From the NCBI GenBank assembly GCA_913009205.1, contig CAJVYC010000016.1:1-64000 (forward strand): a stretch of 64,000 nucleotides of DNA. Direction: 5' to 3'. The notes below the pieces were generated by a model. That model searched no databases. It was not told the DNA's origin and worked only from the letters and a program-made list of their open reading frames with translations. The translations under genes were made by a program, and so were the position numbers. The DNA comes from an uncultured Fluviicola sp. (GTDB taxonomy: Bacteria > Bacteroidota > Bacteroidia > Flavobacteriales_D > Crocinitomicaceae). Shown here piece by piece: positions 1 to 7,670 of this stretch. Within the stretch, counting starts at the first letter, position 1; each line of letters begins with the position of its first letter.

Positions 1-32
1 TTCTTAATTCGCTTATCGTTATAAGCGGGGTG

Positions 33-62
33 CAAAGATAGTCACTCCTTTTATTTTAACAA
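33..62 (-). promoter_or_regulatory. Minus-strand promoter, copy 1
   Basis: On the minus strand TTG (60-62) lies 19 bases upstream of TATCTTTG (33-40). This matches the Bacteroidota vegetative consensus TTG-N17-23-TAnnTTTG. The expected start is near 26-28, at the base of the hairpin at 11-26. Confidence 0.7.
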
Positions 63-134
63 GCTTTTCTTGAAAACTTTTTAAAATTATTTTTTTCTTT
101 TCAAATCCTTTATGCTTATCGTTATAAGCGGAGG

Positions 135-164
135 CAAAGATAGACGCTCTTTTCATTTTAACAA
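135..164 (-). promoter_or_regulatory. Minus-strand promoter, copy 2
   Basis: TTG (162-164), a 19-base spacer and TATCTTTG (135-142) on the minus strand. Spacing is identical to copy 1, and the hairpin at 114-129 lies directly downstream. Confidence 0.7.
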
Positions 165-245
165 GCTTTTCTTAAACTTTATTAAAAAATAATAATTTCA
201 TCATTAAACTTTCAAATCTTGTCTGCTTATCATTCTAAGCGGGGG

Positions 246-275
246 CAAAGTTATGTAGTCTTTCTTTATCTGCAA
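246..275 (-). promoter_or_regulatory. Minus-strand promoter, copy 3
   Basis: TTG (273-275), a 19-base spacer and TAACTTTG (246-253) on the minus strand. The sequence is the most diverged of the three, but the two boxes and the spacing are kept, which suggests selection on the promoter. The imperfect hairpin 225-240 follows. Confidence 0.65.
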
Positions 276-339
276 TGACTTTTTCGAATCTTTTTTCATC
301 TATTTTATAACTCCTTAATAAATAAGATAATGCGAGCAT

Positions 340-370
340 AAAAAAAGGGCACTTCTAACGAAGAACCCTC
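340..370 (-). terminator. Rho-independent terminator after the 70-aa gene
   Basis: On the minus strand the arms AGGG..CTTC and GAAG..CCCT close around a GTTA loop, followed by a run of seven T. It begins about 20 bases after the stop codon at 391. Confidence 0.75.
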
Positions 371-390
371 TATTTAATAAGATTTAAAGT

Positions 391-603
391 CTATTTTTTC
401 TTATTCTTCACTTTATCAAGCCACTTATCACTCTTCATTTCTCCGAGTACTGTAACTTGTTTCATTCTTGAATAGTCTTCTGCAGCCATTAACATTTGTT
501 CTTTAGTGTCACGTCTAATCATGATACCTCCACTTCCTTGGTTTTTTACTTCAATATAAAAACCATCCTTCAATCTCGCCGGCTTAGTTGCTGGTCTTCC
601 CAT
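391..603 (-). CDS. Small basic conserved hypothetical protein (70 aa)
   Basis: A 70-residue protein rich in Lys and Arg, with no signal peptide or membrane segment. The N-terminus reads MGRPATKPARLKDGFYIEV; the middle holds a Gly-rich turn followed by MIRRDTKEQ, and the tail is strongly Lys-rich. From memory, similar short proteins occur widely in Bacteroidota without assigned function; the charge could suit nucleic-acid binding, but nothing shows it. The unit looks complete, with a promoter at 636-664 and a terminator at 340-370, so it is probably a monocistronic real gene. Confidence 0.8.
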   Translation of the reverse strand: MGRPATKPARLKDGFYIEVKNQGSGGIMIRRDTKEQMLMAAEDYSRMKQVTVLGEMKSDKWLDKVKNKKK

Positions 604-635
604 ATTCTTCTATATGTGTTAATTTTGTAATCTTT

Positions 636-664
636 CTAAGATACGAAAGAAAGAAAGAATACAA
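636..664 (-). promoter_or_regulatory. Promoter of the 70-aa gene, with TTTC repeats in the spacer
   Basis: TTG (662-664), an 18-base spacer and TATCTTAG (636-643; one mismatch to TAnnTTTG) on the minus strand. The spacer is largely TTTC repeated about three and a half times, so a change in repeat number would change promoter spacing. Confidence 0.55.
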
Positions 665-709
665 AATTTATTAAACATTTTTATGAATCTAATAATTCAC
701 TCGTATCTT

Positions 710-1072
710 TTATATTAATAGATCATCTTTCGGAACTAATAAGCTTATTATATTTCGAACTCTAACAAATCCGATTATACTCAATATTAAAATAACCAAG
801 CAATGCCCTAACCACGCCAAACCTATTTCGTCAAAGGACATACTCCCTGATGAACTAATCATTCCAAAATCCCATAACAGGATAATAATTGTTAAGCTCA
901 AAGCAATAATTGAACTTATTTTCATGGCTTTGGTCTTCACTTTCCTCAATCTCATAATATTCATAAAACCGAAATAAACTAAGAGTAACAGTGACCAAAG
1001 TCCTATTTCAGAGGACAATCCTTCTCTTCCTGCACCCAACTCAACCCCGTATTCTTGAGACACTTCTTGCAA
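710..1072 (-). CDS. Membrane protein of unknown function, probably 5'-frameshifted
   Basis: The 120-codon frame encodes about three hydrophobic helices (roughly residues 25-45, 50-70 and 88-110) and matches no family I recognise. Its only possible initiator is TTG at 1072. The same frame stays open and protein-like upstream to about 1170, without a usable start. A 25-codon membrane-segment ORF with a proper ATG (1105-1182) ends inside this open stretch in another frame. The likeliest reading is one gene with an N-terminal signal anchor interrupted by a frameshift near 1107-1170. A sequencing error or true decay would look the same. Confidence 0.55.
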   Translation of the reverse strand: MQEVSQEYGVELGAGREGLSSEIGLWSLLLLVYFGFMNIMRLRKVKTKAMKISSIIALSLTIIILLWDFGMISSSGSMSFDEIGLAWLGHCLVILILSIIGFVRVRNIISLLVPKDDLLI

Positions 1073-1104
1073 ATAATATGCACAAATAGTTCTTGTCGCA
1101 TTTT

Positions 1105-1182
1105 CTACTTCGATAAAATAATAACCACAAAGAAAAAGATTACCGACAGCACAATTCCAACGGCATAAACAATCTTATTCAT
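1105..1182 (-). CDS. 25-aa hydrophobic ORF, likely the N-terminus of the preceding gene
   Basis: Starts with ATG at 1182 and encodes MNKIVYAVGIVLSVIFFF followed by more hydrophobic residues and a Lys before TAG. This is one lysine-led membrane helix. Its end overlaps the in-frame upstream extension of the 710-1072 frame. It could be an independent membrane microprotein, but a severed signal anchor fits better. Confidence 0.4.
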   Translation of the reverse strand: MNKIVYAVGIVLSVIFFFVVIILSK

Positions 1183-1373
1183 AGTTGTTTAGTCTTGGTA
1201 TTAGCCGCAATGATAAGAATAATTATTTGTAATAATAAACCTACTCTTTTTTAAATCTGATTTACGAAATACTCTGAGACGGCAATCGATTCATCTTTCT
1301 AAGACCCCAATTAACTTCCTTGATTTGATTTGCACTTTAAATAGCCCAAAAAAATCAATCACATTAAAAGAAG

Positions 1374-1997
1374 CTAATTGGCCAAAGTATACGCCATTCC
1401 AGATTCAACAATAACGCAATCAATATATCCCCAATAGTTCAATTGCGCCAAATAGAGATTAATATCATTCTTATTAAGAGCAAAGAATCGAAAGATTTTA
1501 GAAACCGTTACAGGCTTGTGCTCTTCAATGAATTCAAAAATAGCTTTTAAATTATCATCTAGATCAATTGGCTTTGAAGTCGAATCGTCTTGCAGCTTCC
1601 ATAAATTAATGATTACTCTATTGCCTACTAAAGTTGTATCCTTTATACGATGATAGAATTGCATTCCCCCCTCTTCTCCTTTGGCTTTGTGCTTGATGCT
1701 TGATTTGGAAACATCTATTTCAAGAAGTAAATGCCTTCCCTCTTCTATAACTTTAGATTCAAAAGGAACTATTGGCGCGCAATCATTATTAATTAGCTCC
1801 TTAAATAGCTTCAACTCTTCTGCAGGTTCAACGCCGACAATCTTGTTTTTTTCATTAATACCAACTATAACCTTTCCTCCATTTGTATTTGCAAAAGCTA
1901 CAATAGTTCTAGTAATAGTTAATTGATTCTCAATTTGAGAAGTAAATTCAAGTGAGACGTCTTGACCGCGTGTAATTAATTGTTTTACAGATTCCAT
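1374..1997 (-). CDS. AlbA_2 (Schlafen-type) domain protein
   Basis: The N-terminal ~130 residues match the AlbA_2 (Schlafen AlbA-like, formerly AAA_4) domain: an acidic-aromatic start (SLEFTSQI), the AFANTNGGKVIVGINEK block near residue 35, and a YHRIKDTT segment near residue 115. This domain is found in predicted transcriptional regulators and some nucleic-acid-acting proteins. The C-terminal ~70 residues look like a small winged-helix module (a VSKIFRFFAL helix, then LAQLNYWGYID). It is the last gene of the minus-strand run, 8 bases after aroE. A regulatory role is inferred; no target is known. Confidence 0.8.
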   Translation of the reverse strand: MESVKQLITRGQDVSLEFTSQIENQLTITRTIVAFANTNGGKVIVGINEKNKIVGVEPAEELKLFKELINNDCAPIVPFESKVIEEGRHLLLEIDVSKSSIKHKAKGEEGGMQFYHRIKDTTLVGNRVIINLWKLQDDSTSKPIDLDDNLKAIFEFIEEHKPVTVSKIFRFFALNKNDINLYLAQLNYWGYIDCVIVESGMAYTLAN

Positions 1998-2005
1998 TTA
2001 ATGGT

Positions 2006-2731
2006 TTATTCAGCGTTCCATATTTGATATGACTTCAACGCTTGTTGTTTTAACATAGTCTCTCCATTCATAATGGTTGCATTATTCTCTTCTGCTGACT
2101 TTAGAAACTTTGTTTTCGCAGGATTATAAATCAAATCCACAACCAAATGATCTTCGGTGAGGAATTCAAAAGGAAAAGAAATACAATCATCAATGTTCGG
2201 ATATGTTCCGACCGGAGTGGTATTCACTATTATTTTACATGCATTCAACATGTGCTTATTAAGCTCATCATACGAGAATTCATTCTCAGTAGATGGATTT
2301 CTAGAAATGAAAATAACGTCTAGTCCAATTCTACGAAGAACAAATTCAACAGCTTTTGACGCACCACCTGTTCCTAAGACAATCGCTCTTTCGTGCAGAT
2401 TGGTTAAAAATGGTTTGATGGATTGATGAAAACCGAAAGCATCTGAATTGTGACCGATCAATTTTCCATCTCGACATTGAATAATATTTACGGCGCCAAT
2501 TGTTGTGGCTTCAGCCGTTAAATCGTCCAAGAAAGGAATTATCGCTTGTTTATATGGAATGGTGACGTTGAAACCGTCGAAAAAATCACGAACAGCTTTG
2601 AATTCCTCAATGGATTCCAATTCAATATTCTTATAAGATCCTGAAATGTTATTTTTTTCGAAATGGTTCTCAAAGAAAGACTTTGAAAAAGAATGTCCCA
2701 ATGACTTTCCGATTAGGCCATAGTTCTTCAT
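2006..2731 (-). CDS. aroE: Shikimate dehydrogenase
   Basis: Reduces 3-dehydroshikimate to shikimate with NADPH in the cytosolic pathway to chorismate, the precursor of aromatic amino acids and menaquinone. The 241-residue length is slightly short for the family. Seen: the substrate motif SLGHSFSKSFF at residue ~10, the catalytic-lysine block NVTIPYKQ (~55), NSDAFGFH (~95), and the nucleotide-binding loop LGTGGASKAV (~120). The start ATG overlaps the stop of the DUF368 gene by 4 bases, implying translational coupling. Chorismate made here would feed menaquinone synthesis, for which menA and menC lie about 3 kb away. Confidence 0.95.
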   Translation of the reverse strand: MKNYGLIGKSLGHSFSKSFFENHFEKNNISGSYKNIELESIEEFKAVRDFFDGFNVTIPYKQAIIPFLDDLTAEATTIGAVNIIQCRDGKLIGHNSDAFGFHQSIKPFLTNLHERAIVLGTGGASKAVEFVLRRIGLDVIFISRNPSTENEFSYDELNKHMLNACKIIVNTTPVGTYPNIDDCISFPFEFLTEDHLVVDLIYNPAKTKFLKSAEENNATIMNGETMLKQQALKSYQIWNAE

Positions 2732-3654
2732 GATTCTTTTGGTGCAAATCGATCAAGAATGACAATTACCGCCAATCCAACAACAGCGCTAGCGATTGCC
2801 AAACCAGGTTGAGCATCACCGGTAAAATGATCAGGCAAGACATTCGCCATCATGAAATCTTTTTTTCCGTCTGAATGGGTAACAATCGCTTCACCGAATG
2901 CATTTTTCCATGGCCATACCTTATATAAGGAACCGATCATGAATCCAGTCAATAATGCAATTGTAATTTCTTTGAATTTTGAGAACAAAAACTTGAGAAG
3001 TCGAGCAAAAGACATTAACCCGATTAGGCATCCTATTGCGAATAGGCCAATTATCATGAAGTCTCTATCCTTAATTGCATCAAGAACAACACTATAAGTC
3101 CCAAGCAGAACCAATATAAACGAACCTGAAACCCCAGGTAGAATCATCGCGCAAATTGCAATTGCACCACTAAATACGATATACCAACTTTCACTTCCTT
3201 GAGCGACAGTATGAATTGTAGAGATATAAAAAGCAACTCCAGTTCCAATTAATAAAGAAACAATCACTCCAGCATTCCATTCCTTAATTGATTTCCCAAT
3301 CAACCAGACACTTGCAATGATCAAACCAAAGAAAAAGCTCCATAGAATCACCGGTTGCGTTTCTAATAAATATCCAACAACATTAGCAAGCAAAGCAATA
3401 CTGACAATTATCCCCCCGAAAAGAAAAAGGAAAAACGTTCCGTTGATATGTTTCCAGAAAGCCTTGATTCCATCCTTGATTAAAACCTTAACCGCTCCAA
3501 GATTAATATTATTTAGGCTTTCGATTAGCTCTTCGTAAATCCCAGTGATGAACGCGATTGTCCCTCCTGAAACGCCAGGCACAACATCAGCGGCTCCCAT
3601 TGCTACTCCTCGAACGGACAGCATTAAATATTGTAAGATAGATCTTCCCTTCAT
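2728..3654 (-). CDS. DUF368 membrane protein (PopT-type undecaprenyl-phosphate flippase)
   Basis: A 308-residue polytopic inner-membrane protein with about eight hydrophobic helices. The family hallmark is a pair of related motifs, VVPGVSGGTIAFI near residue 25 and ILPGVSGSFILVLLG near residue 170, indicating an internal repeat. DUF368 proteins have been described as PopT, which recycles undecaprenyl phosphate across the membrane for envelope synthesis; assignment here is by family. It sits between the rhodanese (2-base gap) and aroE (4-base overlap), so it is co-transcribed with genes that do not share an obvious pathway. Confidence 0.9.
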   Translation of the reverse strand: MKGRSILQYLMLSVRGVAMGAADVVPGVSGGTIAFITGIYEELIESLNNINLGAVKVLIKDGIKAFWKHINGTFFLFLFGGIIVSIALLANVVGYLLETQPVILWSFFFGLIIASVWLIGKSIKEWNAGVIVSLLIGTGVAFYISTIHTVAQGSESWYIVFSGAIAICAMILPGVSGSFILVLLGTYSVVLDAIKDRDFMIIGLFAIGCLIGLMSFARLLKFLFSKFKEITIALLTGFMIGSLYKVWPWKNAFGEAIVTHSDGKKDFMMANVLPDHFTGDAQPGLAIASAVVGLAVIVILDRFAPKES

Positions 3655-3656
3655 AA

Positions 3657-3995
3657 TTAATATGCTTCTAATGAACTATCAATAGTGTCAATCCAAGCGA
3701 GGATCCCACCGGCAACAATCGCAACTTTCTTCATGCCTGCATCGGCTTCTAAAAAATTAGCTACTGCCTCTGCTCTCTTTCCTGAACGGCATAAAACAGC
3801 AACTTCAAAATCTGAATTAATTTCATTGACACGTGTTGAAATATCACCCATTGGAATATGCAATCCGCCAATTTGGCAAATTTCCAATTCATACGATTCT
3901 CTAATATCCAAAAGTACTAGATCATTGTTAGCGTTTAATTTCTCGCTTAGTTCTGCGGGTGTCATGTAATTCATCTCTGTGTTTTTATCAGGCAA
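3657..3995 (-). CDS. Single-domain rhodanese-like sulfurtransferase
   Basis: A 112-residue cytosolic rhodanese domain. Seen: LLDIRESYELEI near residue 28 and the active-site loop CRSGKRA with Cys69, which would carry the persulfide. The single-domain form moves sulfane sulfur, but its physiological acceptor cannot be told from sequence. It lies 23 bases after the thioesterase-like gene and 2 bases before the DUF368 gene in the minus-strand run. A second ATG at codon 8 or 11 is also possible as start; the first was kept because it gives a complete leading strand. Confidence 0.9.
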   Translation of the reverse strand: MPDKNTEMNYMTPAELSEKLNANNDLVLLDIRESYELEICQIGGLHIPMGDISTRVNEINSDFEVAVLCRSGKRAEAVANFLEADAGMKKVAIVAGGILAWIDTIDSSLEAY

Positions 3996-4018
3996 AGATA
4001 GAAAAGAATTGAAATGGA

Positions 4019-4498
4019 TTACTTGAATTTTATCGAGACCATCATTTGAAATTTGGCAACCTCATTTCCGCTTTCATCTACCGCTAAGACTTCTATTTCT
4101 TGATTCACTCTTTCTCCAGATAACAAAGCACTTTGAACCGTTTTTTTTATTAGGCTTCCTTGATTAGAAACAAAGGTAACATGGCTTTCAGCACGCATGA
4201 GAAACTCTCCCTTAACACCTTTAAAAGCGAAGAACATTCTCTTTGACGATTTAGAAGCGTAGTAAAACGCATGTAAACCAGCGGCTAAGTCAGCGCCAGC
4301 AGCAAGAGCTGCAAAGTACATTGATCCAAGATGATTTTTCGTTCTTCTTTTCAAGCGAATTCTAATCTTTGTAGAATCGTCATTCAATTCCAGTAATCTA
4401 GGGCGAATAAATCCAACCATTGGAATTTTGAACGTTCCAAGGAGCCAAAGCTTCCATCTCATTGATTTTAAGGAAACCTCTTTACTCTCCTTTTTCAT
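4019..4498 (-). CDS. DUF4442 / hotdog-fold thioesterase-like protein
   Basis: 159 residues, resembling DUF4442, a branch of the hotdog acyl-CoA thioesterase superfamily. Seen: the NHLGSMYFAALAAGADLAAG stretch near residue 55, where thioesterases of this type place substrate-contacting residues, and a C-terminal strand pattern ending in SIKFK. The first codons overlap the 3' end of the nitronate monooxygenase by 17 bases, showing tight coupling. Substrate unknown. A role in fatty acyl or aromatic acyl turnover is only inferred. Confidence 0.75.
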   Translation of the reverse strand: MKKESKEVSLKSMRWKLWLLGTFKIPMVGFIRPRLLELNDDSTKIRIRLKRRTKNHLGSMYFAALAAGADLAAGLHAFYYASKSSKRMFFAFKGVKGEFLMRAESHVTFVSNQGSLIKKTVQSALLSGERVNQEIEVLAVDESGNEVAKFQMMVSIKFK

Positions 4499-5456
4499 AC
4501 TCTTGGATTAGTTGATTAACGATTTCCTTCATCGGACGAATTTCCTTGACATGCTCAATTGATGGTCCAGCGCACCAAACCGTTTTATAGGTAGAACTGA
4601 AAGCTGCTTTCTGAAGACGTTTTGATCCACGAACAAAAGTCAATGCCTTCATCCATTTTTTTAATTTCTTATTCTTATTTAGAAATCGTTCGAATGCACT
4701 TTGTTTCGTTCCAACCTTTTGAACGTAAGGTGTATTAATAACAGTACATGGCGTTCCTGATAATTTCGTCGTCATTACGATATCCTTTTCACCGTAATCG
4801 ACGCAGGCTCGTTTGTATTCTTCCGAAACTCCTGATTCATTGCAGGCGATAAAAATAGAACCTATCGATAAGCCGTCCGCTCCGTGTTCGAGCATTTTTT
4901 TTGCTTCAAAGCCATTACCAACACCTCCAGCGGAAATAATCGGAATAGTACACTCTGATTTTAACAATGGAATCAATTCCATATATGAAGTTGATCCAGC
5001 ATGACCGCCTGCTTCCTTATTTACAGCAATGATTGCATCAGCTCCAAGCGCTTCAACCTTCTTCGCGTATTTGACGTCGACGACATCGCAAAAAACTTTA
5101 ACGCCATTTTGATGTGCCATTTTAATTGTCTCTTCCGGCGAACCGAGTGACGTAATTAAAAAATCGACCTTTTCCTCACAGCAAATTCGCAGTTGTTCTT
5201 TGTAATAGAAGTTTGACTTATTAACGATAATATTGATCCCAAACGGGCCTTTCGTTTCCTGCTTAATTTCTTTAATTGCGGATCGAAGCTCTTCAACGGA
5301 TCTATAGTTCAATGCAGGAATCGCTCCAGTAATTCCTGCATTAATGGATTCAATGATCATTTCCTTGTTCGACACTAAAAACATTGGTGCAACAATAATC
5401 GGAAACTTAATATTGAGCATTTTTGACAATGCGAATTCACTGGGATTCAATTTCAT
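4482..5456 (-). CDS. Nitronate monooxygenase family flavoprotein (NPD), copy 1
   Basis: An FMN-dependent TIM-barrel protein of the 2-nitropropane dioxygenase/nitronate monooxygenase family (324 aa). It oxidises alkyl nitronates or acts as a related enoyl-reductase-like flavoenzyme. Seen: the N-terminal FPIIVAPMFLVSNKEM, the barrel motif NKEAGGHAGS (~145) with the family histidine, and the FMN-phosphate loop SAGGVGNGFEA (~175) followed by GADGLSIGS. It heads the minus-strand operon running to 1374 and is divergent from menA across 69 bases. A paralogue lies at 22917-23870. Confidence 0.88.
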   Translation of the reverse strand: MKLNPSEFALSKMLNIKFPIIVAPMFLVSNKEMIIESINAGITGAIPALNYRSVEELRSAIKEIKQETKGPFGINIIVNKSNFYYKEQLRICCEEKVDFLITSLGSPEETIKMAHQNGVKVFCDVVDVKYAKKVEALGADAIIAVNKEAGGHAGSTSYMELIPLLKSECTIPIISAGGVGNGFEAKKMLEHGADGLSIGSIFIACNESGVSEEYKRACVDYGEKDIVMTTKLSGTPCTVINTPYVQKVGTKQSAFERFLNKNKKLKKWMKALTFVRGSKRLQKAAFSSTYKTVWCAGPSIEHVKEIRPMKEIVNQLIQEYEKGE

Positions 5457-5513
5457 ATTGTGAATATATACATTTTACTATGCGCGCACAAATAATAAAT
5501 TCAATAATGATGT

Positions 5514-5521
5514 TAGATTTG
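5514..5521 (+). promoter_or_regulatory. -7 element immediately before menA
   Basis: TAGATTTG, a full TAnnTTTG match, ends only 4 bases before the menA ATG. With a start about 5-7 bases downstream, the mRNA would begin at or next to the initiator, i.e. be leaderless. No clear TTG box is seen at the right distance. Confidence 0.4.
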
Positions 5522-5525
5522 TAAT

Positions 5526-6440
5526 ATGTCAAAAAGCAAAGCATGGTTAAGCGCATTTCGCTTAAGAACTTTACCTCTTTCCCTCTCTGGAATCATTGCT
5601 GGATCAGCGGTGGCCTATTACAGCGACTTCTGGGATCCAATCATCTTTTCATTGGCAATGGTAACAACGGTATTGTTTCAAATTTTATCGAATTTGGCGA
5701 ATGACCTTGGCGATGGAGCAAAAGGAACGGATAATGACAACCGTGTTGGACCAGAAAGAGCTGTTCAATCCGGAATTATAACTCAAAAGGAAATGAAGAT
5801 TGCAGTTGGAATTAATTCTGTTTTGAGTTTACTTTCCGCAGGTGCATTGATCTATTTTGGAACTCAAAACATGCCTTACGAAATGATTTGGTTCTATTCT
5901 GGACTTGCGCTCCTTTGCGTTCTTGCCGCCATTACCTACACAGTTGGTAAAAAAGCGTATGGTTATCATGGAATGGGCGATATTATGGTTTTAATATTTT
6001 TCGGAGGCGTTAGTGTGCTCGGTGTGTATTCGCTTTTCGCAAAATCCTTTTCGAATGAAAACATATTGTTAGCCATTGGAATTGGTTTGTTAAGCACGGC
6101 TGTTTTGAATCTCAACAATATGCGTGACTATGTAAATGACGAAAACTCTGGAAAGAATACAATTGTTGTAAAAATGGGGCCGAATCAGGCGAAATTTTAC
6201 CACACTATCATAATTCTTATTGCAATGGCATGTTTAGCGCAATTCATCAATTCAATAGGAGAACCCATTCTATTTTTAGCTTTGACACCAGCACTCTATT
6301 TGCTATTTCACATTCGAAAAGTAATGCAGACAACGGACCCTAAAGACTTCGATCCAGAATTGAAAAAAGTAGCATTATCGACTTTTGGAATAGCATTATT
6401 GTTGTTTGGAATCATCATTATTTTGGTTGAGAATGCATAA
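5526..6440 (+). CDS. menA: 1,4-dihydroxy-2-naphthoate polyprenyltransferase
   Basis: Attaches the polyprenyl tail to 1,4-dihydroxy-2-naphthoate, giving demethylmenaquinone in the inner membrane. The 304 residues form a UbiA-fold protein with about eight helices. Seen: the first Asp-rich prenyl-diphosphate site NDLGDGAKGTDNDNR near residue 60, followed by VGPERAVQSG, and the second site NNMRDYVNDENSGKNT near residue 198. Its last 8 bases contain the ATG of menC, so the two are translationally coupled. Its product is the menaquinone used by the NQR complex encoded at 34868-41014. Confidence 0.95.
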   Translation: MSKSKAWLSAFRLRTLPLSLSGIIAGSAVAYYSDFWDPIIFSLAMVTTVLFQILSNLANDLGDGAKGTDNDNRVGPERAVQSGIITQKEMKIAVGINSVLSLLSAGALIYFGTQNMPYEMIWFYSGLALLCVLAAITYTVGKKAYGYHGMGDIMVLIFFGGVSVLGVYSLFAKSFSNENILLAIGIGLLSTAVLNLNNMRDYVNDENSGKNTIVVKMGPNQAKFYHTIIILIAMACLAQFINSIGEPILFLALTPALYLLFHIRKVMQTTDPKDFDPELKKVALSTFGIALLLFGIIIILVENA

Positions 6441-7467
6441 GTTGCGCGCCAAATATGAACACCGTACTTTTCACTTTAAACGACCAAGTGGAACAAGCCG
6501 CGGCATCTTGACGGAAAAACAAGCATGGTTCATCTCAATTTGGAATCCAGAAAATCCACAAGTAATCGGAAGAGGAGAATGCAGCGTTATCCCTGGTTTA
6601 TCGCCTGATTTCGTTTCATTGGAGAGTAAAACAGATTACGAGAACAAGCTAAATGAAGTTTGCGAAAACTTAACTCTCGATTTGAACAATTGGCCTTCAA
6701 TAAAATTTGGTGTTGAAACAGCCTTACTTGATCTAGAAAACGGAGGAACTGGAAATTATTTCAATAATGCTTTTACTTCTGGACAAAAACAGATTCCGAT
6801 CAATGGATTGGTTTGGATGGGAGACCCACAATTTATGCAAGATCAAATTGAAGAAAAAATTGAAGCCGGGTTCTCAACCATAAAAATGAAAATTGGGGCG
6901 ATTGACTTCAATTCTGAAATTCGGTTACTCCAAGGAATTCGATCAAAATACTCTCCGGAGCAAATAATACTTCGCGTGGATGCGAACGGAGCATTTATTC
7001 CCAAAGAGGCGCCTAATAAATTAGAGCGATTGTCTGAACTTGCGATCCACTCTATAGAGCAACCGATTAAAGCAGGACAATGGAAAGAGATGTCGACTTT
7101 GTGTAGCTCTACTCAACTTCCAATTGCGCTGGACGAAGAACTCATCGGCATTAATCTTTTGTCTGAGAAATTAGATTTGATTCAAACGATTCAGCCACAG
7201 TACATTATTCTAAAACCAAGCCTTCACGGAGGATTGAGTGGAACCCGCGAATGGATTAAAATTGCCGAATCAAACAATATTCCTTGGTGGATTACCTCGG
7301 CTTTAGAATCGAACATTGGATTGAAAGCCATTTGTCAATTTACGGCAGAGTTTGAAAACCATTTACCCCAAGGGTTGGGAACGGGAAGTCTTTATACGGA
7401 TAATGTTGAAAGTGATTTACTTGTTGAAAGAGGATGTATTTCGTTGAAAGAGAAATATAATAAGTGA
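6433..7467 (+). CDS. menC: o-Succinylbenzoate synthase
   Basis: A member of the enolase superfamily that dehydrates SHCHC to o-succinylbenzoate in menaquinone synthesis. The start at ATG 6433 (344 aa) is preferred over 6406, because the first residues then match the usual RAKYEHRTFHFKR opening and the ATG sits inside the menA stop region. Seen: KMKIG with the catalytic-lysine pair (~155), LRVDANGAF (~180), the metal ligands in SIEQP and ALDEEL, and the second lysine in ILKPSLHGG (~265). The fold and motifs are complete. Confidence 0.94.
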   Translation: MHKLRAKYEHRTFHFKRPSGTSRGILTEKQAWFISIWNPENPQVIGRGECSVIPGLSPDFVSLESKTDYENKLNEVCENLTLDLNNWPSIKFGVETALLDLENGGTGNYFNNAFTSGQKQIPINGLVWMGDPQFMQDQIEEKIEAGFSTIKMKIGAIDFNSEIRLLQGIRSKYSPEQIILRVDANGAFIPKEAPNKLERLSELAIHSIEQPIKAGQWKEMSTLCSSTQLPIALDEELIGINLLSEKLDLIQTIQPQYIILKPSLHGGLSGTREWIKIAESNNIPWWITSALESNIGLKAICQFTAEFENHLPQGLGTGSLYTDNVESDLLVERGCISLKEKYNK

Positions 7468-7670
7468 GACCTTTTTTATAGAAGACATACAATAGTTTAC
7501 AAAAGGGTAAAATCGAATGATGTTAAGTATTACTTTAGTTTTATGCCAACTTTAAAATAAAAAGTTAATAGGTTTAACTCGCTCGATTAGATTTAATAAA
7601 TCAAAATAATTAGAATTGTTTTGAGTATTGGAGGGAGCTGCTATTAAACATGAAGGTAAAGGGACTATAG

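Larger units (their letters stand above)
11..275 (-). repeat. Three tandem promoter-plus-hairpin units
   Basis: Three units start at 11, 114 and 225, so they are spaced 103 and 111 bp apart. Each carries a 16-bp hairpin (11-26, 114-129, 225-240; stem GCTTAT/ATAAGC, with one mismatch in the third) followed on the plus strand by a G-rich stretch and CAAAGATA or CAAAGTTA. The first two also share the run TTTTAACAAGCTTTTCTT. Read on the minus strand, each unit is a promoter whose transcript would begin at the hairpin. No coding sequence is seen inside. The array points off the left edge, so the gene it serves is outside the window. Confidence 0.75.

Noticed and set aside
11-275. CRISPR-like array
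   Set aside because: Only three units, each over 100 bp with diverged interiors and clear promoter boxes; no short identical repeats with unique spacers and no cas genes.
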